Shown one piece after another: positions 26,210-35,034 of a DNA stretch of 64,000 nucleotides. Position 1 is the first letter of the stretch. The number at the start of each line of letters is the position of its first letter. The translations under genes and the position numbers were made by a program. The notes below the pieces were generated by a model that was not told where the DNA came from, did not search any database, and saw only the letters and a program-made list of their open reading frames with translations. The DNA comes from Aequorivita antarctica (GTDB lineage Bacteria; Bacteroidota; Bacteroidia; Flavobacteriales; Flavobacteriaceae), in the NCBI RefSeq assembly GCF_007997155.1, contig NZ_VORT01000002.1, positions 248,001 through 312,000 on the forward strand, in the 5' to 3' direction.

Positions 26210-26590
26210 TTATAACGAAGCAATCACTGAAATTTCCACATTCACAAATTTGGGCAGGTTTGCTACTTCAACCGTTTCGCGGGCTGGGGCAGTGGCTTCA
26301 TTAAAGTAAGTTGCATACACCTCGTTGATGGCTGCAAAGTTGTGCATGTCGCTAATAAAAATGCTGGTTTTCAAAACATTCTCAAACGTCATTCCGGCTT
26401 CGGTAAGGATGGCCTTTAAGTTTTCCATTACCAGTTTAGTTTCGGTTTTAATATCATCCGTTACCAAGTTACCTGTTTTTGGGTCAATGGCTATCTGCCC
26501 AGAAGTGTAGAGCATAATGCCGTTAAGAACCGCTTGATTGTATGGGCCAATTGGAGCAGGGGCGTGCAGTGTCGTAATTATCTTTTTCAT
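26210..26590 (-). CDS. ridA: RidA family enamine/imine deaminase
   Basis: A 126-residue YjgF/YER057c/UK114 family protein that hydrolyses reactive enamine and imine intermediates such as 2-aminoacrylate. The family pattern is complete: APAPIGPYNQAVLNGIMLYTSGQIAIDP at the N terminus and the catalytic arginine in APARETVEVANLPKFVNVEISVIA near the end. Length is normal. It is followed by a terminator and preceded by a repeat-containing spacer separating it from lptD, so it is probably a separate transcript or the tail of the lptD transcript. Confidence 0.95.
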   Translation of the reverse strand: MKKIITTLHAPAPIGPYNQAVLNGIMLYTSGQIAIDPKTGNLVTDDIKTETKLVMENLKAILTEAGMTFENVLKTSIFISDMHNFAAINEVYATYFNEATAPARETVEVANLPKFVNVEISVIASL

Positions 26591-26596
26591 GTTTTA

Positions 26597-26638
26597 GTAA
26601 TTAGTAGTGAGTAATTAGTAGTGAGTAATTAGTAATGA
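26597..26638. repeat. Three tandem copies of a 14-bp AT-rich unit
   Basis: GTAATTAGTAGTGA occurs twice exactly (26597-26610, 26611-26624) and a third time with one change (26625-26638, GTAATTAGTAATGA). It lies between ridA and lptD and looks like replication-slippage repeats common between Flavobacteriaceae genes. Confidence 0.85.
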
Positions 26639-26679
26639 ATGATTAGTATAATCTAACTACTCATTAATAATCATTCATT
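26634..26679 (-). terminator. Hairpin downstream of lptD
   Basis: AATGAATGATTA (26634-26645) and TAATCATTCATT (26668-26679) form a perfect 12-bp inverted repeat three bases after the lptD stop. A long AT-rich stem with no clear T run; it may be a terminator or only an RNA-stabilising hairpin. Confidence 0.45.
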
Positions 26680-26682
26680 GAT

Positions 26683-29445
26683 TTAAAGCCTTTTATCACT
26701 TTCCCTACGCTTGTCATACTTAATATCACTAAGCATAGAAGATTTTATACCTATAAAGAAATACCAAGCCGTGTTGATACTGCCTATGGGCGTCCAGTTG
26801 AAGCTCATTTGCCAGCTTTCCAGATCGCGTTGGAAACGGAACTGTGTAAGGGTAACTCCTTTGTTCTTAAAATCATAACCCGAGGAAACGCCTACGGTCC
26901 AGCGGGGCGCAAGTTCCATATTGGTGCTCATCATAAACGATTGGCTAGATATTTCATTTTGCCGCTGGCCATTGCCGTAGGTGATGGTATATGCAAAGCG
27001 AACATCCCAGGGAATGGTGAAATTGTACCACTCAATGTTAGTTTTATCAACGTCTTCTTCCTCGTTGTTTTTATAAATCTGCCCATCATAAATATTGGAA
27101 GCTTCCCCAAAAAGATCATCCGGTCGGCCACCGTTTCGGAAGGTTTCATTGTCTATCCCAGTATCCTTGGTTTTTGCTTCAAAATCTTTACTGCTAAAGG
27201 AATAGTTGATACTCACATTGGCATTGGTAAGCCTAAACAGACTTCCACCATTGTTAATGTTGAAAACATCTATTTTGTTATTGTTGTTATCTAAGGCATA
27301 GGGATCCAAAGACCCACTGAAGTTGAAATCAAGTTTTGGCACAATGGGGATGCTTCCGTTAAATTGCAGCGGGCTCCAATTTAAAGAATCACCCGCAAGA
27401 TTATAAGCCGTAGAAAAGTTCAGGTTGTTCAATAACGTAACTTTTTTGGGTTCCACAGCTGTGGTATCGCTATCCCGCATCTTGGCTTCAAAAGTATTGC
27501 TCAAGGACATCCCGATACTGCTGGAATATACTTTACTCGGCGGACCGTAGAGCGTGTTTTCAAAACGGGAATATTGCACGGTTTCACCCGCAGCCTCATT
27601 GGCTGTTTCGGGTATAATGAACTCGTCATAATACCTATCAAATGCCGGATTTATGTTATAACTGACGGAAGGGCGCACCACGTGGCGAATGGCCTGTATT
27701 TTTTTATCATTTCCGAAGTTAAAAAGTCCGTACAGCGTAGTTCCTAAACTGGTTGAGAAGTTATAGGTTCGGTAACTTTCAAAGCCAGGGATTGTGTCCT
27801 GAACAACGCCACCTTGACCATCAAAAGCGGCTTCGTCATAGCGTTTGCGAGTGCTTTTTAAAACCCAGGTTTCCCGATAGTTAGTTCCTGCGGAAGCACT
27901 TAAATATTTAAGAATTTTAAAATTTGTGGTGAGGGGAATATTGTGCTGCGCCCCAATCTGCGCGCTGTTGAACATCTCTGGTTTAAAGAAAAGCGAATCG
28001 GTAGTCTGGATTCGGTTTTCTGCGGAAATATCATATTGAAAATTTATATTCTGAATAATGCCTTTTTTAGTGCCATCCTTTGGGGCAAAAGGGTATATTC
28101 TGGAAACACTCGCATTTAGGTTTGGCAAAGACATGGATATTTGCTGCGTATTTGTGTTTTGCGAATGGGTGGCAGCAAGTGTAAAATTTACCTGCGGATC
28201 ACCTTCAAATGATTTTGCGTAAGAAATGGAAGAACTCAGCGTATTCACCAATGCGCTGGCATTGTTGGTTTGATTAATGGACTGGTTGAAATATTTACTG
28301 CTCCCCAAGTTTACTGAAGCCGAAAAACGAGAACTCGGATTACTCTTTGTGTCCTGCATGTGCGACCAGCGAATGTTATAAATAGCGCTTTCTTGGAAAT
28401 TAGGAAAACCACGCTCTTCTTGAACAAGGTACTCATAACGTGCACTGAAGTTTCCGCGATATTTATATTTCAGCACATAAGCAGATTCCCCACGAAGGGC
28501 ATAGCTTCCGTTGGTGTAATAATCCCCCAAAAGGCTAAAATCCAAATAATCATTGATGGCGAAGTAATAACCGCCATTTTGAAAAAAGAAACCGCGACTA
28601 TTGTTCTCCCCAAACGAAGGAATAATAAAACCAGAAGTACGGTCTTCTGTCAACGGGAAATATGCAAACGGTAGTCCCACAGGTGTTGGCACATCGGCAA
28701 TGTACATATTGGTTAAACCTGTTACAATTTTTTTCTTGGGAACAAACTTCGCCTTACGGGTGTAGAAATAATATTCCGGATCGTCAATGTTTTTTGAAGT
28801 GGTAAACTTCACATTCCGAAGATAAACCACAGAATCGTTTACTTTTTTGGTCACTTCGGCAATAACCCGAAAACCGTTTTGCTCCGTTCGGCTGTTATAA
28901 ACAAGTGCTTTTTTTGTGTCAAAATTATACCGAATGGAATCAGGCTCCACTTTATTAGCTGCTTGCACGAAAATGGGTCGTTGGCTGTAAACCCCTGCGC
29001 TGTCTATTCCTTTTGCATAAACTTCGTTTTTGTTGTAGTCAAGAATTATCAAGCCCGCATCTATACGCATATCTCCATAGATAATGTAAGCTTTGTTGTA
29101 CATATAAACTCTATTCTCCTTTCTGTTGAGAAGTACATAATCTTCGCCATAATAATCAACCACATCCGTCAAGGTTTCTTTGGGAGGCTTTATAGAATCA
29201 GTCTTTACGGTGTCTTGAGCTTGCTCGTTGATTTCATCAACAATCGGTTTTAGATTTACTGAAATAGTATCTTCTTTGGTGGTTTTGGGGATGTTAGCTT
29301 CATTCTTTGGCGGAATGTCCTGTGCATGTAAAACTGCACTGCAAAGAAGCAGGAATGTTAAGAAGATTGTTAAGTAATGCCTATTGGTCTGCAATGCTCT
29401 GATGCTATTATTTTGTAGATTTGGCTCAGTATTTGAAACGGTCAA
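26683..29445 (-). CDS. lptD: LPS assembly protein LptD (OstA/LptD family)
   Basis: A 920-residue outer membrane protein. The signal sequence lies around residues 22-42 (LTIFLTFLLLCSAVLHA-Q). It is followed by an OstA-like jelly-roll domain (about residues 90-250) with the YMYNKAYIIYGDMRIDAG pattern, and a large beta-barrel with aromatic-rich strands to the C terminus. In Gram-negatives LptD/LptE inserts lipopolysaccharide into the outer leaflet. The Bacteroidota form is often called putative LPS assembly protein LptD. It is divergent from the amidase gene; the 265-base spacer holds both promoters. Confidence 0.88.
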   Translation of the reverse strand: MTVSNTEPNLQNNSIRALQTNRHYLTIFLTFLLLCSAVLHAQDIPPKNEANIPKTTKEDTISVNLKPIVDEINEQAQDTVKTDSIKPPKETLTDVVDYYGEDYVLLNRKENRVYMYNKAYIIYGDMRIDAGLIILDYNKNEVYAKGIDSAGVYSQRPIFVQAANKVEPDSIRYNFDTKKALVYNSRTEQNGFRVIAEVTKKVNDSVVYLRNVKFTTSKNIDDPEYYFYTRKAKFVPKKKIVTGLTNMYIADVPTPVGLPFAYFPLTEDRTSGFIIPSFGENNSRGFFFQNGGYYFAINDYLDFSLLGDYYTNGSYALRGESAYVLKYKYRGNFSARYEYLVQEERGFPNFQESAIYNIRWSHMQDTKSNPSSRFSASVNLGSSKYFNQSINQTNNASALVNTLSSSISYAKSFEGDPQVNFTLAATHSQNTNTQQISMSLPNLNASVSRIYPFAPKDGTKKGIIQNINFQYDISAENRIQTTDSLFFKPEMFNSAQIGAQHNIPLTTNFKILKYLSASAGTNYRETWVLKSTRKRYDEAAFDGQGGVVQDTIPGFESYRTYNFSTSLGTTLYGLFNFGNDKKIQAIRHVVRPSVSYNINPAFDRYYDEFIIPETANEAAGETVQYSRFENTLYGPPSKVYSSSIGMSLSNTFEAKMRDSDTTAVEPKKVTLLNNLNFSTAYNLAGDSLNWSPLQFNGSIPIVPKLDFNFSGSLDPYALDNNNNKIDVFNINNGGSLFRLTNANVSINYSFSSKDFEAKTKDTGIDNETFRNGGRPDDLFGEASNIYDGQIYKNNEEEDVDKTNIEWYNFTIPWDVRFAYTITYGNGQRQNEISSQSFMMSTNMELAPRWTVGVSSGYDFKNKGVTLTQFRFQRDLESWQMSFNWTPIGSINTAWYFFIGIKSSMLSDIKYDKRRESDKRL

Positions 29446-29710
29446 AAATAAACATATTTTTTGGGGTACGTTTTTTTAATTGAAATTTTTGAAAAAAAGA
29501 AAATATCATTGAAATGGTAGTGCGAAACATGACTGAAATGAAACAGGATTAAAGGGAGACAGTTAAAATGACGGCTTGGTTTTGTAAGTTAGATACTCCT
29601 TATTTTAAATTCGAATCTGTCCTGTTTCCTTAGCCTTTTTGCACAGCGGTCGTGGTTAAAACCGTCAATTTTTGTAATAATAATGAATAATATCAATCGT
29701 TAACAAGTAT

Positions 29711-30832
29711 ATGCAAACGAAAACTCTTACTGCTTTCTTATTAATAATAATTTTCACAATAATTAATTTACCTGCTTCTGCAGCTGAAAACCCTATAAAA
29801 ACATTTGTTGTTGTTTTGGATGCTGGGCACGGTGGGCACGACCATGGAAACAAAGGAAATGGTTATAAAGAATCTGAAATATCACTCAATATTGTTTTAA
29901 AAGTAGGGGCAGAGCTGGAAAAACTTCCAAACATAAAAGTAATCTATACCCGCAAAACAGATGTTTTTATTGAATTACGTGAACGTGCCGCAATAGCTAA
30001 TAGGGCAGATGCAGATCTTTTTGTTTCCGTTCACTGTAATGCCCACAGCAGCAATGCCTTTGGCACAGAAACCTTTGTTCTTGGATTGCACAAAAGCCAA
30101 GCCAACTTTGAGGTTGCAAAGAAAGAAAACGAGGTTATTTATTTGGAAGACAACTATAAGGAAAAATACGGCGGTTTCGATCCAAATGCCCCAGAATCGT
30201 TAATAGGAATGGTATTAATGCAAGAAGAATACCTAGACCAAAGTATTCTTTTGGCAAGTTTGGTGCAAAATAATATTGTAAACAATCTGAAACAAAACGA
30301 CCGCAGTGTAAAACAGGCTGGGTTTTGGGTACTTCACAACACTTATATACCAAGTGTGTTGATTGAAACAGGTTTTCTTACCAATAAAAACGAAGGGGCT
30401 TATTTGAATTCCGCAAAAGGACAGACCGATATGGCACGGGAAATAAGTAGTGCCATTAAAACCTACATTAACAGTCTTTCCGTAGCAAACAATAATATTA
30501 AAGACCCCGAAGTAAAGGAACTAGAAGTTGAAAAAGCAATCCAAACAACTAAAGTAGATAACTACGAAGGCGTGGTTTTTAAAGTACAATTGGCTGCTAC
30601 CAGCCGAAAATTGGACCCGAAACCCAGTAATTTTAAGGGACTCAAAGATGTAGCGCGCGTCAAGGAAGACGGACTATTTAAGTATTACTACGCCGAAACC
30701 TCTGACTACAACAAAATTCAGGTTATGAAAACATTTGTGCAGCAAAAAGGTTTTCCATCTGCATACATTGTTGCATTCAAAAATGGAAAAAAAGTTAATG
30801 TGCCAGAAGTGTTAAAATCGAAAGCCAATTAG
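29711..30832 (+). CDS. N-acetylmuramoyl-L-alanine amidase (Amidase_3) with SPOR-like tail
   Basis: A 373-residue exported peptidoglycan hydrolase that cuts the bond between muramic acid and the peptide stem during cell separation. The signal peptide ends near residue 25. The amidase domain has LDAGHGGHD (His40), a TRKTD and RAAIAN block, FVSVHCNAH (His108), and IETGFLTN (catalytic Glu). The last 85 residues (VVFKVQLAATS, YYAETSDYNKIQ, AYIVAFKNGKKV) resemble a SPOR domain, which in other proteins binds denuded septal glycan. The MCE-domain gene follows after 54 bases. Both genes belong to the envelope. Confidence 0.93.
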   Translation: MQTKTLTAFLLIIIFTIINLPASAAENPIKTFVVVLDAGHGGHDHGNKGNGYKESEISLNIVLKVGAELEKLPNIKVIYTRKTDVFIELRERAAIANRADADLFVSVHCNAHSSNAFGTETFVLGLHKSQANFEVAKKENEVIYLEDNYKEKYGGFDPNAPESLIGMVLMQEEYLDQSILLASLVQNNIVNNLKQNDRSVKQAGFWVLHNTYIPSVLIETGFLTNKNEGAYLNSAKGQTDMAREISSAIKTYINSLSVANNNIKDPEVKELEVEKAIQTTKVDNYEGVVFKVQLAATSRKLDPKPSNFKGLKDVARVKEDGLFKYYYAETSDYNKIQVMKTFVQQKGFPSAYIVAFKNGKKVNVPEVLKSKAN

Positions 30833-30886
30833 CAAGCTTTCTTTATATTTATCACTTAAATTTGTTCAAAATCTAAAATTGCACTC

Positions 30887-31837
30887 TTGAGACTATCCAA
30901 AGAAGTTAAAACCGGAATTCTTGCCATTGGCGCCATATTGTTATTAATATTTGGCTATAGTTTTTTAAAAGGCACCAACCTTCTCGATAAAAACCGTGAA
31001 TTTTTCGTGAAATATGACAATGTGGAGGGTTTGGCTCAAGCGGCCCCAGTTACAATTAATGGTCTCACCGTGGGGAAGGTGCAAAAAATTTCCTTTGCCA
31101 ATTCAAAAGGGGGGTTAGTGGTTAAATTTACCTTAGAAAAAGATTTCGACTTTTCTAGAAATAGTGTAGTTAGAATATATAGTTCAGGCCTTCTCGGCGG
31201 AAAAAACTTAGGTATTTACCCTGAGTACGATGCAAATAATATTGCCAAAAGTGGCGATACCCTGCGTGGCGATGTGGAAGATGGTATGCTGACCGCCGTT
31301 ACTAAAGCACTCGGGCCCTTAGAGAAAAAAGTAAACAATACATTGGCTACCGTTGACACACTATTGTTGAATGTGAACGACATAGTTGATGAAAAAACGC
31401 GAAAAAACCTGAAAGAAGCCATCGAAAACCTGAATAATACTTTGAATTCGTTCTCAGGAGTTTCCGAAAACCTAAACCATATTCTGGCTAACAATACAGG
31501 AAAACTGGACAATACGTTTACCAATCTGGATAAAACCGCAACTAATCTTTCCCAACTTACCGATTCCTTGGCACAATTAGAAACTGGAAAATTGGTTTCA
31601 GACCTGCAAGATATGATTGACAGGATGAATAAAATTGTGGTTGGAATTGATAGTGGTGAGGGCTCTGTTGGAAAACTGCTTAAAGACGACAAACTATACG
31701 ACAATTTAGAAGGTGCTTCAAGACAACTTGAACAACTTCTTCAGGATGTTAAACTAAATCCAAAACGTTACGTAAACATTTCAGTCTTTGGTAAAAAGCA
31801 GAAAGAATACGTAACACCGGACAACCCAGACGAATAA
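30887..31837 (+). CDS. MlaD/MCE domain-containing protein
   Basis: A 316-residue protein with an N-terminal membrane helix (ILAIGAILLLIFGYSFL) and an MCE domain (DNVEGLAQAAPVTINGLTVGKV) at about residues 40-115. A long helical C-terminal part follows (about residues 140-300). MCE proteins are substrate-binding parts of lipid transporters between the membranes, such as Mla, partnered with an ABC transporter. The Mla permease and ATPase genes are not in this window. The start is TTG at 30887, matching the homologue N terminus RLSKEVKTGI. The next gene starts three bases after the stop. Confidence 0.9.
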   Translation: MRLSKEVKTGILAIGAILLLIFGYSFLKGTNLLDKNREFFVKYDNVEGLAQAAPVTINGLTVGKVQKISFANSKGGLVVKFTLEKDFDFSRNSVVRIYSSGLLGGKNLGIYPEYDANNIAKSGDTLRGDVEDGMLTAVTKALGPLEKKVNNTLATVDTLLLNVNDIVDEKTRKNLKEAIENLNNTLNSFSGVSENLNHILANNTGKLDNTFTNLDKTATNLSQLTDSLAQLETGKLVSDLQDMIDRMNKIVVGIDSGEGSVGKLLKDDKLYDNLEGASRQLEQLLQDVKLNPKRYVNISVFGKKQKEYVTPDNPDE

Positions 31838-31840
31838 ATC

Positions 31841-33172
31841 ATGCAGTATCTTCCTAACATACTCTTCAGCATTGCCCTCGCGGCGGGAATAGGTTATTTT
31901 ACGCTCAACATCCGTAAAATAATCCGCAATATCAAATTGGGCCAAGAAGTGAACGCTTCTGATAATAAAGGGCAACGATGGAGTAATATGGTCCGTATTG
32001 CACTGGGACAATCAAAAATGGTTGTTAGACCCATTCCGGGTTTGCTGCATATTTTTGTTTATGTTGGTTTTGTAATTATTAATATTGAAGTGCTGGAAAT
32101 TATCATCGACGGTATTTTCGGGACGCATCGCGTTCTTTCCACAATACTTCCAGAAGGACTATACAACTTTTTAATTGGATCTTTTGAAATATTAGCACTA
32201 TTGGTTTTAGTGGGCGTTATTCTTTTCTGGACTCGAAGAAATATTCAAAAATTAAAACGATTTTGGAATCCTGAAATGAAAGGATGGCCAAAAAACGACG
32301 GTAACTTTATCCTTTATTTTGAAATGGTATTAATGGTACTGTTTTTAACAATGAACGCTGCCGATCAATCATTACAATCTCTTGGAGCGGCCCATTATGT
32401 TGAAGCTGGATCATTTCCTATTAGTAAATTCATCGTTCCGCTTATAGACGGGTTTTCAGAAGGAACACTTTTCGCCATTGAGCGGGGTGCGTGGTGGTTG
32501 CATATCTTGGGAATACTCATCTTCCTTAATTATCTATATTTTTCCAAGCACCTACATATTTTATTGGCTTTCCCGAATGTTTACTTCGGAAAAGTAACCC
32601 CAAAAGGAAAATTTAAAAACTTAGAATCAGTTACAAACGAAGTGAAAATGATGATGGATCCAAACGTAGATCCATTTGCGGCTCCCGCTGAAGGAACACA
32701 AGAAGCTCCTTCAAAATTTGGCGCTAGCGATGTAATGGATTTAAGCAGGATTCAACTATTAAACGCATACACATGTACAGAATGTGGCCGCTGCACCAGT
32801 GAATGTCCAGCAAATATTACGGGTAAAAAACTTTCACCCCGAAAAATAATGATGGACACCCGAGACCGCTTGGAAGAAATAGGGAAGAACATCGACAAAA
32901 ACGGCGAATTCAAACCAGACGGAAAACAGTTGTTGGACGATTATATTACACGCGAAGAACTTTGGGCCTGTACCACTTGTAACGCCTGTGTAGAGGCTTG
33001 TCCCGTAAGTATAGACCCCTTGAGTATTATTATGGATATGCGCCAATATTTGGTAATGGAACAGTCTGCTGCGCCAACTGAGTTGAACGTTGCAATGACC
33101 AACATAGAAAACAACGGAGCGCCTTGGCCCTATAACCAAATGGACCGTTTGAACTGGAAGAATGAGAATTGA
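31841..33172 (+). CDS. Membrane-anchored iron-sulfur reductase subunit
   Basis: A 443-residue protein with four or five hydrophobic segments in the first 230 residues (NarI-like) and a cytoplasmic domain carrying two 4Fe-4S motifs, CTECGRCTSECP and CTTCNACVEACP. This layout corresponds to the membrane and ferredoxin part of heterodisulfide-reductase-like enzymes (HdrE/HdrC or GlpC-like). The electron donor is unknown. The matching CCG-domain partner is encoded at 33739, with a HAD-like gene in between. Together they resemble a membrane-bound quinone-linked oxidoreductase. Confidence 0.88.
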   Translation: MQYLPNILFSIALAAGIGYFTLNIRKIIRNIKLGQEVNASDNKGQRWSNMVRIALGQSKMVVRPIPGLLHIFVYVGFVIINIEVLEIIIDGIFGTHRVLSTILPEGLYNFLIGSFEILALLVLVGVILFWTRRNIQKLKRFWNPEMKGWPKNDGNFILYFEMVLMVLFLTMNAADQSLQSLGAAHYVEAGSFPISKFIVPLIDGFSEGTLFAIERGAWWLHILGILIFLNYLYFSKHLHILLAFPNVYFGKVTPKGKFKNLESVTNEVKMMMDPNVDPFAAPAEGTQEAPSKFGASDVMDLSRIQLLNAYTCTECGRCTSECPANITGKKLSPRKIMMDTRDRLEEIGKNIDKNGEFKPDGKQLLDDYITREELWACTTCNACVEACPVSIDPLSIIMDMRQYLVMEQSAAPTELNVAMTNIENNGAPWPYNQMDRLNWKNEN

Positions 33173-33216
33173 TTGAAAATTTTGATTAAAACGAAAAGAT
33201 ATCCGCGATTGCGGTC

Positions 33217-33657
33217 ATGACTATGAAAAAAGAAGAAGTAGAAAAAATGTTGCACGATAAAGTAGAAAAGGGCGAACATGTGAGCCCAATTCTTCCTGAA
33301 GGGATAAAAAACTACTTGATTGATATTGATGGAACCATTACCGAGGATATTCCCAATGAAGAACCTGAAAGAATGGCAACCTGTGAACCATTTCCCGATG
33401 CGTTAAAAACATTGAACAAATGGTATGACGAAGGCCACATCATTTGTTTTTTCACCTCTCGAACAGAAGCCCATCGTGAAGTAACAGAGACTTGGCTTGA
33501 CAAACACGGTTTTAAATACCACACAATGTTGATGGGAAAGCCCCGTGGCGGTAACTATCACTGGGTTGATAACCATTTGGTGAGAGCCACGCGATACAAA
33601 GGAAGATTCACCGACTTGGTGGAAAAAGAAGTAACAATAGAAGTATTTAAAGATTAA
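33217..33657 (+). CDS. HAD-like small phosphatase-type protein
   Basis: A 146-residue protein with a HAD motif I (YLIDIDGTI), a motif II-like threonine (FFTSRTE), and MGKPRGGNYHWVDNH near the C terminus. Size and motifs resemble small capsule-type or phosphoglycolate-type HAD hydrolases; some databases label similar proteins phosphoheptose isomerase, without support here. The start may be 33217 or the second methionine at 33223. It lies between two Fe-S reductase genes. Substrate unknown. Confidence 0.7.
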   Translation: MTMKKEEVEKMLHDKVEKGEHVSPILPEGIKNYLIDIDGTITEDIPNEEPERMATCEPFPDALKTLNKWYDEGHIICFFTSRTEAHREVTETWLDKHGFKYHTMLMGKPRGGNYHWVDNHLVRATRYKGRFTDLVEKEVTIEVFKD

Positions 33658-33698
33658 ATCTAAAATTCCAAATTAAAAGCTCCAACGTTCAAAGTTAT

Positions 33699-33733
33699 GA
33701 ACTTGAAACTTGAAACCTGGAACCTGAAACCTT
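33699..33733. repeat. Five tandem copies of a heptamer (RAACYTG type)
   Basis: GAACTTG, AAACTTG, AAACCTG, GAACCTG and AAACCTT run head to tail between the HAD-like gene and the CCG-domain gene. The same heptamer recurs at 37972-37999 upstream of bshA. No coding potential is evident. Confidence 0.75.
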
Positions 33734-33738
33734 AAGGA

Positions 33739-34530
33739 ATGAGTGAACCAATAAAAGTCCCAACAATGGCCGAATATATGGCACAAGGCAAGCAGCCCGA
33801 AGTGCTTTTTTGGGTGGGCTGCGCAGGGAGTTTTGACGACCGAGCAAAAAAAATAACCAAAGCCTTTGTGAAATTACTTCACAAAGCAAACATAGATTTC
33901 GCAGTTTTGGGAACAGAAGAAAGCTGTACGGGCGATCCCGCTAAAAGAGCTGGAAATGAATTCCTCTTCCAAATGCAGGCTATGGCTAATATAGAAGTGC
34001 TGAATGGTTATGGAATAAAGAAAATTGTAACAGCTTGTCCGCACTGTTTTAATACAATAGGCAATGAATATCCCGAACTTGGTGGTACTTATGAAATAAT
34101 GCACCATACCCAGTTCCTTAAGTCATTATTGGATGAAGGTAAATTGAAAGTGGAAGGCGGAAAATTCAAAGGAAAAAAAATCACTTTCCACGATCCATGT
34201 TATTTGGGAAGAGCCAATGGCGAATACGAAGCTCCAAGAAATCTACTCGAAAAACTGGAAGTGGAATTGGTAGAAATGAAACGCAACAAAAAACACGGAA
34301 TGTGCTGTGGTGCTGGCGGAGCGCAGATGTTTAAGGAACCAGAAGCTGGAGATAAAGACGTGAATGTAGAACGAACCGAACAAGCTATGGAGACTTCGGC
34401 AAAAATAATTGCTACCGGTTGCCCGTTTTGTATGGTAATGATGACGGATGGGGTAAAGGCCAAAAACGCTGAAGAAAACGTGCAAGTGATGGACGTTGCA
34501 GAAATGATTGCAAATGCAGAAGATTTATAA
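33739..34530 (+). CDS. CCG-domain Fe-S protein, heterodisulfide reductase B-like subunit
   Basis: A 263-residue soluble protein of the cysteine-rich CCG family. One motif is split as SCTGDPAKRAGNE with CPHCFNTIGNEYP. The second is FHDPCYLGRANGEYEAPR, CCGAGGAQMF and GCPFCMVMM. Such proteins carry noncubane Fe-S clusters and form the catalytic half of heterodisulfide-reductase-like and lactate-utilisation (LutA) enzymes. The membrane partner (31841) lies upstream. The substrate in Flavobacteria is not known to me. It is co-directional with the following gene after three bases. Confidence 0.88.
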   Translation: MSEPIKVPTMAEYMAQGKQPEVLFWVGCAGSFDDRAKKITKAFVKLLHKANIDFAVLGTEESCTGDPAKRAGNEFLFQMQAMANIEVLNGYGIKKIVTACPHCFNTIGNEYPELGGTYEIMHHTQFLKSLLDEGKLKVEGGKFKGKKITFHDPCYLGRANGEYEAPRNLLEKLEVELVEMKRNKKHGMCCGAGGAQMFKEPEAGDKDVNVERTEQAMETSAKIIATGCPFCMVMMTDGVKAKNAEENVQVMDVAEMIANAEDL

Positions 34531-34533
34531 ATA

Positions 34534-35019
34534 ATGTTGATAGATTTTAAAAACCTGCCTGATGATTCCCGAGTATGGGTATATCAGGCCAATAGAAAGT
34601 TGAGCGATGATGAAGTTGCTCAAATTACCGAACTTACAAACGATTTCCTCACCAAATGGACCGCCCACGGCGCAGAACTTGAAGCTGGACTCGAAATAAA
34701 ATACAACCGCTTTATTGTTCTCGGCCTCAATCAGGCCAATGCGTCGGCTTCGGGCTGCAGTATTGATGCGTCGGTACATTTTATTCAATCGCTTCAAGAA
34801 AAATTTGATGTGGACTTGCTCGATAAAATGAATGTTACCTTCTATTCGGGCGAATATATAGCCTATAAACCTTTGACCGATTTCAGAAAAATGGCAAAGG
34901 ACAAATCGGTTTCAAAAAATACTGTCGTCTTTAACAATCTTGTAAATACAAAAGAAGAATACCTTGAAAATTGGGAAGTTCCTGCCACAGAAAGTTGGCA
35001 CAATCGGTTTTTATCATAA
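34534..35019 (+). CDS. Conserved Bacteroidota protein, so-called ABC transporter ATPase (misnomer)
   Basis: A 161-residue protein conserved in Bacteroidota, often labelled ABC transporter ATPase although it has no Walker motifs and no ABC signature. The sequence is soluble, with conserved patterns RVWVYQANRKLSD, TKWTAHGAELEAG, NRFIVLGLNQANASASGCSIDASVHF and SGEYIAYKPLTDF. The central cysteine-containing segment looks like an active or binding site. It follows the CCG protein by three bases, and the GH3 fusion follows 15 bases later. Confidence 0.75.
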   Translation: MLIDFKNLPDDSRVWVYQANRKLSDDEVAQITELTNDFLTKWTAHGAELEAGLEIKYNRFIVLGLNQANASASGCSIDASVHFIQSLQEKFDVDLLDKMNVTFYSGEYIAYKPLTDFRKMAKDKSVSKNTVVFNNLVNTKEEYLENWEVPATESWHNRFLS

Positions 35020-35034
35020 TCCCTTTTCCATGCT

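Noticed and set aside
26809-27294. 161-residue frame opposite lptD
   Set aside because: Lies wholly within the lptD barrel on the other strand, no family resemblance.
31216-31704. 162-residue serine/phenylalanine-rich frame opposite the MCE gene
   Set aside because: Composition is that of a reverse-strand shadow.
34534-35019. Name ABC transporter ATPase for this family
   Set aside because: No Walker A, Walker B or signature motif is present.
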